Assembly (NCBI RefSeq): GCF_023887685.1
Contig: NZ_JAMWMR010000005.1
Span: forward strand, 62,001-126,000
Reading direction: 5' to 3'
Length of the DNA: 64,000 nucleotides
Origin: Streptomyces macrolidinus
Lineage (GTDB): Bacteria > Actinomycetota > Actinomycetes > Streptomycetales > Streptomycetaceae
In this document: in pieces, positions 1 through 7,618 of the stretch
Position numbering within the stretch: position 1 is the first letter of the stretch
How the letters are laid out: each line of letters opens with the position of its first letter
Notes under the pieces: model-generated
What the model was told of the DNA's origin: nothing
The model's input: the letters and a program-made list of their open reading frames with translations, nothing else
The model's database searches: none
Translations under genes and position numbers: made by a program

Positions 1-1
1 C

Positions 2-25
2 GTGCTGCCGAACGTGGCGCCGTGA
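2..25 (+). CDS. 3' tail of an upstream element gene (partial)
   Basis: The first bases read through seven sense codons to a TGA at 23-25, just before the ribosome binding site of the TrbL-like gene. This is what the end of an upstream gene in the same transfer operon would look like. Too little is present to name it, and the frame is inferred only from the stop position. Confidence 0.3.
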   Translation: MLPNVAP

Positions 26-56
26 TCACCACCAACTCCCGAAAGGAGGTGCCCTC

Positions 57-1508
57 ATGGGGGCTTGCGACCTGCCTGTGATGCAGACGGTCTGTAACAC
101 CATCGGTGGCGTCGTCGGGTCCACCGGCGAGGCGGTCACCGACGGCATCGGCGCCTGGATCGCCAAATCGATGGGCGAGTTGGCCCAGGCCGCGGCGGAT
201 CTGGCCTCGAAGGCCGTCGACAAGACCACGGCCATCGACCTGAACGCCGAATGGTTCCGGAGCAACTACGAACTGATCCTGCCCATCGGACTCGTCCTCA
301 CCGTCGGCACCTTCTGTCTGCAGCTCACCCGCGCCGCTTGGCGCCGGGACGAACGCGCTCTCGTTCAGGCGCTGTACGGCACCGTGGCCGGGGTCCTGTT
401 CGCCTTCGCCGCCATCGCCTGCACCACCGTCGCGCTGACCGTGGTCGACGCGCTCAGTGCCGGCTTGTTCAAGGCGGCGAACAGTTCGGTGGACGACGCC
501 GTCCGCCGCATCATCGAGGTCAACAGCCTGGGTCCGATGTACGCGTTGGGCTGGACGATCCCCGCCATGGTCGGCCTCGGCTGCGCTGTCGGGGCGTTCC
601 TGTACTGGGCTGTGATGGTCGCCCGCAAGGTCGGCATCCTGATCCTGGTGACGCTGGCCGTGTTCGCCGGGGCCGGTGGCGGCTGGGAGGTTGCCCGGCG
701 CTGGCGGCGTGGCTGGATCGAGGCGACTGCGACCCTGGTCGTCAGCAAGCTGTTGATGACGATCGTGTTCCTGCTGGGCGTTTCGGCCATGGGCAAGACC
801 GACGCTTCCGACGGGCTCAGCGCTCTGGCGGATGCCATGGCGGGCATCGTCGTGATGGTGCTGGTGATGCTGTGCCCGTACGCGACCTACCGGTTCGTGC
901 ACTGGGCTGCCGACGGATCGGGCCATGGCGACCTGCACCGTACGGGCGTTGCGGGGATGGCGGTGACGGCCGGTGCGGCGAAGACAGCGGGACAGCTGGC
1001 GGTCCAGGCCGGCACGGGGATGCGGGCTCCGCAGGGGCCGGCGAAGGTGCCGGGCCAGGGCTGGGGCGGCGTCGCCTCCGGGATCGATCCGACCGGCGGA
1101 TCCGGCGGTGATGCCAAGCCGAAGCAGACCCACTTCCGCTTCGGCGAGGACCCGGGCGCGACCGGTGACAAGGGGCGGGCGTTGATCCGTCGTCCTCCGA
1201 CAGACGGCGACCGCGGAGTCCCGCTCATCCGACGCCCCAGCGAGAGCCAGGGGGCCGACTCGGCGCCGGCGGTCTCCGAGCCGACGTCACAGGGCGCCTC
1301 GGTCGCGCCGCCGCAGGTCACGCACCTGGACCCGCCGGCACCGCGGCGGAGCGGTCCGCCTCCACAGGGCAAGGGCGCCTCGGTCTCACCCCCGCAGGCA
1401 ACGCACCTGGGGCCGCCGACACGACAGCGCAGCGGTCCGCCTCCACAGGGCGGTGCCACCCCGCAGCGGTTGGTCTATCCCGGAACAGCGGATCGATCGG
1501 GCTCGTAG
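57..1508 (+). CDS. TrbL/VirB6-like conjugal transfer membrane protein
   Basis: 483 aa polytopic inner-membrane protein, probably part of the mating-pair channel. About six hydrophobic segments lie between residues 70 and 295, followed by a hydrophilic tail of about 180 residues rich in Pro, Gly and Ser with two repeats of a motif around PPQ(A/V)THL. This layout is typical of the TrbL/VirB6-like proteins that Streptomyces elements encode just before the SCO6880-like and VirB4-like genes, and those two follow here. The ATG at 57 has a strong AAAGGAGG 8 nt upstream. Family assignment rests on topology and gene order more than on motifs. Confidence 0.75.
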   Translation: MGACDLPVMQTVCNTIGGVVGSTGEAVTDGIGAWIAKSMGELAQAAADLASKAVDKTTAIDLNAEWFRSNYELILPIGLVLTVGTFCLQLTRAAWRRDERALVQALYGTVAGVLFAFAAIACTTVALTVVDALSAGLFKAANSSVDDAVRRIIEVNSLGPMYALGWTIPAMVGLGCAVGAFLYWAVMVARKVGILILVTLAVFAGAGGGWEVARRWRRGWIEATATLVVSKLLMTIVFLLGVSAMGKTDASDGLSALADAMAGIVVMVLVMLCPYATYRFVHWAADGSGHGDLHRTGVAGMAVTAGAAKTAGQLAVQAGTGMRAPQGPAKVPGQGWGGVASGIDPTGGSGGDAKPKQTHFRFGEDPGATGDKGRALIRRPPTDGDRGVPLIRRPSESQGADSAPAVSEPTSQGASVAPPQVTHLDPPAPRRSGPPPQGKGASVSPPQATHLGPPTRQRSGPPPQGGATPQRLVYPGTADRSGS

Positions 1509-1598
1509 CCCGCAGCTGACGGGGCGGGCCGAGACCCCGCCCGACCTGCCCCGTCTATCTCTTCTTCCTTCTCTTCACGCTCCAAGGACGGCTTCGCC

Positions 1599-3068
1599 AT
1601 GCTCTCCGACACTCCGCACCCCGATGGTCCGCCCACCGTCAGGTTCCCTCACCGCTCGCGCCGGGGCGTGCTGCTCGGTCTCTCGACCCCTCAACTGATC
1701 GTCGTCGCTGTCTGCGGCCTGCTCCTGCTCGGGGTGTTGCTCACCTCCGGCGTGAGCGGAGCGCTCAAGCTCGTACCGTTGTGGGCCCTTGTCCTCGCGG
1801 CTGTCCTCGTCCGTCACCGCGGGCGCGCGCTGGCCGACTGGGCGCCGATCGCAGCCCGATACGCGCTCCGGCGCTTCCGGGGCCAGCTGATCTGGCTCGC
1901 CCGGCCGTCCACCCGGCCGCAGCGGGAGGGCCTGCTCCACTTGCCCGGCACGGGCGCGTCCCTGCGGGTGATCACCTCGCCGGACGGCCGCCTCGGCGCG
2001 GTACACGATCCGCACCACGGCACCCTCACCGCCGTGGTGAAGGTCTCCTCGCGTGCCTTCGCCCTGCTCGACCCCGTCACCCAGAGCGGCAACGTCTCCG
2101 GCTGGGGTCGCACCCTGGCCGCGCTCTCGCGCACCGGGCACATCGCCCGCGTCCAGGTCCTGGAGCGCACCATCCCCGACTCCGGCGACGCTCTCAACCG
2201 CTACTGGCACGAGCACGGCAACACCCAGACCGCGCTCGCCGGACCGCTCTACAGCGATCTGCTGGCAGCCGCCGGACCGGCCGCCGCACCCCACGAGGCG
2301 TACGTCGCCCTCGCTCTCGATCTCAAGGCGGCCCGGCGCCTGATCAACCAGGCGGGCGGCGGGCTCACGGGAGCCTTCGCCGTCCTGGCCCAGCTCGCCT
2401 CGACCTTCGACCAGTCCGCCCGTACTTCCGGCCTCATGCCTGGTGGTTGGCTGTCCGCGCGTGAGATCGCCGCCGTGGTCCGCACCGCCTACGACCCCAA
2501 GGCGTCGGCCGCCCTCGACCGGTGGTCCGACTCGGACCGTCCGCAGGCCGATCCCGCTGCCGCCGGGCCGGTCGTCCTGGTCGAGAAGGCGGACCGTATC
2601 CAGACCGACTCGGCCCATCACGCCACGTTCTGGATCGAGAACTGGCCGCGCATCGAGACCAACCCCGGCTTCCTCCACCAGCTCCTGTTCACCGCCGGCG
2701 TGCGCCGCACCCTCTCGCTGACCTACGAACCCAAGGGACTGGACGCCGCCCTCAAGGACGTACAGCGCAAGAAGGCCACCGTGATCGCGGACGCCACCGA
2801 GCGGGCCCGCAAGGGCCAGGTCGACTCCGAGGAGGACTCGGTCGAGTACGCCGACATCAAGCAGCGCGAGCGCCAGCTCATCGCCGGGCACTCCGACGTC
2901 GCACTCACCGGACTGCTCACCGTGAGCGCGGACACCAGCGAGGACCTCAACGCCGCCTGCGCCGCCATCGAGACCGCGGCCGTCGCCGCCCTCGTCGACC
3001 TGCGTCTGCTGACCTGGCAGCAGGCCGAAGCCTTCACCAACGCCGCTCTGCCGCTCGCCCGCCCGTAG
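1599..3068 (+). CDS. SCO6880-like type IV secretion protein
   Basis: 489 aa. Two hydrophobic segments (about residues 27-66) precede a long soluble region, the architecture of Streptomyces SCO6880-like proteins, which combine a PrgI-like membrane anchor with a VirB4 N-terminal-like domain but no ATPase domain. No Walker A motif is present; the motor is probably supplied by the VirB4-like gene at 3587. It lies in the run TrbL-like, SCO6880-like, small protein, VirB4-like with short gaps, so one transfer operon is likely. The ATG at 1599 was chosen because the hydrophobic anchor follows soon after. Confidence 0.75.
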   Translation: MLSDTPHPDGPPTVRFPHRSRRGVLLGLSTPQLIVVAVCGLLLLGVLLTSGVSGALKLVPLWALVLAAVLVRHRGRALADWAPIAARYALRRFRGQLIWLARPSTRPQREGLLHLPGTGASLRVITSPDGRLGAVHDPHHGTLTAVVKVSSRAFALLDPVTQSGNVSGWGRTLAALSRTGHIARVQVLERTIPDSGDALNRYWHEHGNTQTALAGPLYSDLLAAAGPAAAPHEAYVALALDLKAARRLINQAGGGLTGAFAVLAQLASTFDQSARTSGLMPGGWLSAREIAAVVRTAYDPKASAALDRWSDSDRPQADPAAAGPVVLVEKADRIQTDSAHHATFWIENWPRIETNPGFLHQLLFTAGVRRTLSLTYEPKGLDAALKDVQRKKATVIADATERARKGQVDSEEDSVEYADIKQRERQLIAGHSDVALTGLLTVSADTSEDLNAACAAIETAAVAALVDLRLLTWQQAEAFTNAALPLARP

Positions 3069-3111
3069 CGCAGCCCAGCACCACCGACCGCGCTCTACCG
3101 AAGGGCACCCC

Positions 3112-3567
3112 ATGCCAACCGAGCCCCTTCCCGAACTGGCCACGGACTTCGTCCCGTTCGCCACCGCCGCGCTCGACTTCCACCGGGCCATCAACATGCC
3201 CGTCGCCCCGGTCGCCGCGAGCCGCACCGAACTGGACACCCTGCACGCCCACCTGGTCGCCCTGTACGGGCTGCTGGACGCGCACACCGCGCGTACCTCC
3301 CCCGTGGCCACCGTCGAAGGCGACCGCCTGAGGGCCTGCCGCGTCCGGCTGTGGCAGGCAGCCGAGCAACTCCACGCCGCGTACCACGCCGCCCCGCAGC
3401 GACTCACCGGCCGCCTCCCTTCCCGTGAGGAGTGCCGGGCCCGTCTTCCCGAGGGCGCCCCCGACCTCACCGTGTGCCAGCGCCACCTCGCCACCGCCGC
3501 CCGCGTCCGCCGTGACCACACCCCGGCCGACCTGCGCGACCCCTTCACCGGCCTCACCCGCCACTGA
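3112..3567 (+). CDS. conserved small protein of the transfer operon (DUF6238-like)
   Basis: 151 aa, mostly helical and soluble, with no signal peptide or membrane segment. It sits 43 bp after the SCO6880-like gene and 19 bp before the VirB4-like gene. I recall Streptomyces proteins called DUF6238 in this operon position, but that match is from memory and unverified. No catalytic motif is visible; a structural or accessory transfer role is inferred from position alone. ATG at 3112. Confidence 0.65.
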   Translation: MPTEPLPELATDFVPFATAALDFHRAINMPVAPVAASRTELDTLHAHLVALYGLLDAHTARTSPVATVEGDRLRACRVRLWQAAEQLHAAYHAAPQRLTGRLPSREECRARLPEGAPDLTVCQRHLATAARVRRDHTPADLRDPFTGLTRH

Positions 3568-3586
3568 CCACCGGAGCACCACCGCC

Positions 3587-5092
3587 ATGCCCACCCGAAC
3601 CACCCGCGCCAGCGCCAGCCCGCTGTTCGTCCCCCGCAAGACCGACCACCGCACCGCCCGCACCGCACGCGACCAGTTCGCCGCCGCCCGCAACAAGGCC
3701 CGCCACGCGGCCCGGCCAGAAGCCCGCGGTGCCGAGACCGGCATCGACCGCGAGTTGCGCGCCACCTACCCGTCCACCGGGCGCCCCGGTCCTGCCTCCG
3801 CCCGTGGCGGCCGTCTCAAGCTCCCCGCCCACCGGATGACCACCGCCACCGCGTCCGGCGCCTACCCCTTCCTCGCCGAGGGCGGCCTGGGCGCCCAGGG
3901 CATCTACGTGGGCCGCGACGTGCACGCGGAGGCCGCCTTCACCTACGACCCGTTCGCGCTGTACGGGCGGCTCGACGGCTTCACGAACCCGAACATCCTG
4001 CTCGCCGGGATCATCGGCATGGGCAAGTCCGCCCTGGCCAAGTCGCTCGCCGTGCGCGCCGTGGCCTTCGGCTACCGCATCTACGTGCCCTGCGACCCCA
4101 AGGGCGAATGGACCGTCGTAGCCCAGGCGTTGGGCGGGCAGACCATCGCCCTCGGTCCCGGCCTTCCCGGTCGGTTGAACCCTCTGGATGCCCCCGCCAG
4201 GCCGTTCGGCGTCAGCGAGGAGGACTGGGCGGGCGAGGTCCGCAAGCGGCGCCTGCTTCTGCTCGGCTCGCTCGCGAAGACGGTTCTGCGGCGTGACCTG
4301 CACCCGATGGAGCACACCGCCCTGGACGTGGCACTCGACCAGGCAGTCGTACGCGCCGAAGCAGCCGGGACCACCCCGCTGCTCGGTGACGTGGCGTACG
4401 TGCTGGGCTCCCCCGAGCGGCTCGACGCCGCACTCGGTGACCTGTCCGGACGCCTGGGCCTTGCGGCCGAGGACCTGGCCCACGCGCTGCGGCGCCTCGT
4501 GCACGGCGACCTGGCTGACATGTTCGACGCTTCGAGCACCGTGGCCTTCGATCCGGCCGCGCCGATGCTCTCCATCGACCTGTCCAGGCTCGGCGGTGCC
4601 GGCGACGACACCGCACTCGTCCTTGCGATGACCTGCGCCTCCGCGTGGATGGAGTCCGCGCTCGCCGACCCCACCGGCGGACGGCGCTGGGTGATCTACG
4701 ACGAGGCATGGCGCGTGATGCGGCACGTCGCTCTGCTGGAACGCATGCAGAGCCAGTGGAAGCTCAGCCGAGGGCTCGGCATCGCCAACATGATGGTCAT
4801 CCACCGCCTCAGCGACCTGCTCACCGCGGGCGACGCCGGCTCCCGGGGCCGCGCACTGGCCGAGGGCCTGCTCACCGACTGCTCCACCCGCATCATCTAC
4901 CGCCAGGAAGCCGACCAACTCGCTTCCGCGACTGCCCTGCTGGGCCTCACCGGAGTCGAGACCCAGGCCGTCTCCGCCCTCACCAAGGGGCGCGGTCTGT
5001 GGAAGGTCGCAGGCCGGTCGTTCATCACTCAACATCTGCTCCACCCGGACGAGCACGAGCTGTTCGATACCGACGCCCGGATGCATGCCTGA
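3587..5092 (+). CDS. VirB4-like conjugation ATPase
   Basis: 501 aa cytoplasmic NTPase thought to energise assembly or substrate movement through the mating channel. Walker A is GIIGMGKS at residues 141-148; Walker B is the hydrophobic run ending YDEAW near residue 370; a QSQWKLSRG-type segment follows, as in VirB4/TraC ATPases. The usual N-terminal VirB4 domain is absent here and resembles the separate protein at 1599, the split arrangement known in Streptomyces elements. The ATG at 3587 lies 19 nt after the previous stop; the frame is open farther upstream but would overlap the preceding gene. Confidence 0.85.
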   Translation: MPTRTTRASASPLFVPRKTDHRTARTARDQFAAARNKARHAARPEARGAETGIDRELRATYPSTGRPGPASARGGRLKLPAHRMTTATASGAYPFLAEGGLGAQGIYVGRDVHAEAAFTYDPFALYGRLDGFTNPNILLAGIIGMGKSALAKSLAVRAVAFGYRIYVPCDPKGEWTVVAQALGGQTIALGPGLPGRLNPLDAPARPFGVSEEDWAGEVRKRRLLLLGSLAKTVLRRDLHPMEHTALDVALDQAVVRAEAAGTTPLLGDVAYVLGSPERLDAALGDLSGRLGLAAEDLAHALRRLVHGDLADMFDASSTVAFDPAAPMLSIDLSRLGGAGDDTALVLAMTCASAWMESALADPTGGRRWVIYDEAWRVMRHVALLERMQSQWKLSRGLGIANMMVIHRLSDLLTAGDAGSRGRALAEGLLTDCSTRIIYRQEADQLASATALLGLTGVETQAVSALTKGRGLWKVAGRSFITQHLLHPDEHELFDTDARMHA

Positions 5093-5179
5093 GTGGTCCG
5101 TTCGCGATCAAGGCCCTCCTGGGGAGCCGACGCATCGTCTCGACTCCCCGTCTCCGCCCCCATACAGGAAGTCACGTCC

Positions 5180-5425
5180 ATGCACATGAAGCGCATGATC
5201 CGCCGCAGCCTGCGCCGCCTCGCCCAGCTCTATGCCGACACCGCCCAGGCCAACACCGCACACGGCCAAACCCACATGGTTACAGACCCGTTCGGTACAC
5301 CGGAGGCGAGCCGACGAGTGTCGGCGCGACATCCCGCCGCCGCAGTCGAGTACCGCCCAGTTCCCACCACCCCGCAGCCGGTCCACGCCTGCTCAACCGC
5401 ACACACCAAGGAGCCCTCGCGATGA
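5180..5425 (+). CDS. small basic hypothetical protein
   Basis: 81 aa, with a basic N-terminus (MHMKRMIRRSLRRL) and a Pro/Thr-rich tail, no membrane segment and no recognised domain. The ATG at 5180 has an AGGA about 10 nt upstream; the frame is also open from a GTG at 5093 but that start lacks a binding site. Its stop overlaps the next start (ATGA at 5422), so the two genes are probably translationally coupled. Function unknown. Confidence 0.55.
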   Translation: MHMKRMIRRSLRRLAQLYADTAQANTAHGQTHMVTDPFGTPEASRRVSARHPAAAVEYRPVPTTPQPVHACSTAHTKEPSR

Positions 5426-6198
5426 CTCTGCAAGTCGAACCGGACGTCACCTTCGGAATGCACCCCGACTTCGGGGTGGCCGCCGCCGTCGCGGACGACC
5501 GCCCGTTCCTGGACGAAGTCCTGCGCAAGCACCACTTCCGCCACAGCCGGCACCTCGACGTCTACCTGCTGCCAGTCGGCACTCCTCACAACACGGCGGT
5601 GCGTACCGTGGCCAGCGCGACCCGCGAATTCCACGATGCCGGTTACTCCGTCGCAGCCGATCCCAGGATCATGATTCCGCCACCGGTCCCGACTCCGAAC
5701 GGAGTCCCGGCGCGGGCGCCCCAACCCGGCCAGTCTTTGACCGCGTTGACCGGGCAACTGCACGATCTGCGCCGCGCGGCGGACGTCTCCGAGGTCCTGG
5801 GCGAGATCCTCGACGAACACCACGGTGTCGTGCCCGACCTGGAGGAGTTCATCGACACGGCCGCCGCCTGGTGCGAGCAGCTTGGCACGTCCAATGGTCA
5901 CGAGCTGGGCCTTCACCTGCGCAACATCGCTCATCACGTCGCCTTTCTCGGTGACCAACTCGACGGCGCCCAGGTCGAACTGGCCGTAATGCCGGAGGCG
6001 ACTCCCGAGAACGCCCCGCCCCTGGCCGAGGTGTCGTTGCGGGATCGGCAGGAGTGGCTCCGGGTCACGAACACCGCACGAGCGCGCGTCGCCGTGGCGT
6101 CGTCCCCCAACCGCCCGGCTACCTCCCCGAAGCATCAGGGCAACGACGCAGTGCCGCGTCCCCAGGACGCCTCAGCCAGCCCAAGTCGCACCCGCTGA
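5422..6198 (+). CDS. hypothetical protein, paralogous to the product at 11284
   Basis: 258 aa soluble protein of unknown function. The N-terminal third has the pattern A-x2-L...Y-x-LP...A-x2-A...L/F-x2-AGY-x-V-x-xDPR, and a middle helical region is followed by a Pro/Ser-rich tail. The protein encoded at 11284-11991 has the same layout and spaced residues, including an AGYRVGLGPDLR segment matching AGYSVAADPRI here, so the two look like ancient duplicates. An AAGGAG lies 8 nt before the ATG, which overlaps the preceding stop. Confidence 0.7.
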   Translation: MTLQVEPDVTFGMHPDFGVAAAVADDRPFLDEVLRKHHFRHSRHLDVYLLPVGTPHNTAVRTVASATREFHDAGYSVAADPRIMIPPPVPTPNGVPARAPQPGQSLTALTGQLHDLRRAADVSEVLGEILDEHHGVVPDLEEFIDTAAAWCEQLGTSNGHELGLHLRNIAHHVAFLGDQLDGAQVELAVMPEATPENAPPLAEVSLRDRQEWLRVTNTARARVAVASSPNRPATSPKHQGNDAVPRPQDASASPSRTR

Positions 6199-6238
6199 TC
6201 CCCCTTTCCTCGACGCTCAAGGAGTCCGTCGCATCGCT

Positions 6239-6397
6239 GTGAAGAAGCTCTGGACCATCGACCACGCCTGTGGCCACACCAACGAAGCCGACCTCTCCGA
6301 CCGTCCCGCCGACCGGCGTGCCGGGTACGCCCGCTGGCTCGCCGACCGTGACTGCTCTGTTAACTGCACCATCCTCGCCTCGTTGGTCACTGCGTAA
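6239..6397 (+). pseudogene. N-terminal fragment of a small Cys-rich protein, interrupted by a transposon
   Basis: GTG at 6239 begins VKKLWTIDHACGH and continues through an ADLSDRPADRRAGYARWL segment to the codons for DRDC ending at 6355. After that the reading frame enters foreign sequence and stops at 6397. In related Streptomyces elements, from memory, this protein continues as DCTDCW(K/R)ASREEDT, and that continuation is found in frame at 10895 (TDCWRASREEDT). The gene was therefore one unit of roughly 160 aa that a Tn554-like element split. The Cys/His spacing suggests a metal-binding small protein; function unknown. Confidence 0.75.
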
Positions 6398-6421
6398 CAG
6401 GCCGCGATCAAGGAGCAAGTG

Positions 6422-7618
6422 ATGGGTGTACGCGATGAGTTGATGGAGGGCCGCGGGGCCATCCCTCGCCTTGGACGAGTGGTGGAGGTGAACCGGGCAC
6501 ATCCGCCGTACGCGATGCTCGATGCGACGGGGGCCGAGGTCGAGCCGGTCACCGCGTTTCTGCGGGACCTGGCGCTTGGGGATTCCAGCCCGCTGACCTG
6601 CCGCAGCTACGGCTACGGGATGCTGCGGTGGTTCCGCCTGCTGTGGCTGCTGGGCACCGGGTGGGAGCGGGCGACGGAGTCGGAGGTCGCGGTGCTGACG
6701 GGTTGGCTGCGCTCGGCCGCCAACCCGCAGCGTCAGCGGCACCGGGCCGATGCTCCGGTGGCCGGGACGGTCAATCTCCGCACGGGCAAGGCATCCCTGG
6801 GCGCCGGGTACGCGCCACGCACCATCAATCACGCTCTGACGGTGATCAGCGGGTTCTACGAGTTCCACGCGCATCAGGGCCGCGGCCCGGTCGTCAACCC
6901 GGTGCCGCACTCGGCTCAGCGGCGCCGCGCGCTGGGGCACCGCAGTCCGCTGGAACCTACGCCGGTGGTGGGCCGGGCCCGGCTGCGGCAGCGAGTGTCC
7001 GACCGGTCGCCGCGGTCGATTCCCGACCGGCTGTGGGACGAACTGTTCACCGCGATGAACTGCGACCGGGACCGGGCACTGCTGGAGATCTTCGTCGCCA
7101 GCGGCGCACGCGCCAAGGAACTCCTCGGCATCACCGTCGGCGACATCGACTGGTCCGGCCAGCGGATCTATGTGATCACCAAGGGCACCCGGGCCAGGGA
7201 AGCGGTCCCGGTCTCCCCGCAGGGCCTGTTCCGCCTGGCCCTCTACCTCGACGCGGCCGGCACACCCGCCGATGGCGGACCCCTCTGGAGGGCCCGCCGA
7301 GGCCCCGACCGTCCGCTGACCTACTGGGCCATGCGCCGAGTCATGCAGCGGGCGAACACCCTGCTGGGAACGAACTGGTCCCTGCACGATCTACGGCACA
7401 CCGCCGCCTACCGCATGGCCAACGGCGGGAAACTCACGCTCCCCGAGGTCCAGACGATCATGCGGCACGCCGACATCCAGACCACCAACCGCTATCTGTC
7501 CGTCCACATCGAGGAACTCTTCGACAAACTCACCGAGCACTACGCCACGCCCCGACCGGCCCGGCACTACCCCGCGGACTACGCCGCAGCGGACATCGAG
7601 GCGGTGTTCGGTGCCTGA
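6422..7618 (+). CDS. tyrosine recombinase, Tn554 TnpA-like
   Basis: 398 aa site-specific recombinase. The C-terminal catalytic domain shows all the family residues: Arg in SGARAKELL, Lys in ITKGTR, His-x-x-Arg in HDLRHTAAYR, His in MRHADIQTTNRY and the nucleophile Tyr in the same segment. The N-terminal part is the SAM-like core-binding domain. The ATG at 6422 is preferred over the GTG at 6419 because AAGGAG lies 6 nt upstream. Its last codons overlap the second recombinase, the tandem layout of Tn554-type elements where TnpA and TnpB act together. Confidence 0.88.
   Translation: MGVRDELMEGRGAIPRLGRVVEVNRAHPPYAMLDATGAEVEPVTAFLRDLALGDSSPLTCRSYGYGMLRWFRLLWLLGTGWERATESEVAVLTGWLRSAANPQRQRHRADAPVAGTVNLRTGKASLGAGYAPRTINHALTVISGFYEFHAHQGRGPVVNPVPHSAQRRRALGHRSPLEPTPVVGRARLRQRVSDRSPRSIPDRLWDELFTAMNCDRDRALLEIFVASGARAKELLGITVGDIDWSGQRIYVITKGTRAREAVPVSPQGLFRLALYLDAAGTPADGGPLWRARRGPDRPLTYWAMRRVMQRANTLLGTNWSLHDLRHTAAYRMANGGKLTLPEVQTIMRHADIQTTNRYLSVHIEELFDKLTEHYATPRPARHYPADYAAADIEAVFGA

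Noticed and set aside
1575..3668. 697-codon minus-strand frame over the SCO6880-like gene
   Set aside because: Antisense shadow; Arg/Gly-rich low-complexity protein and no binding site.
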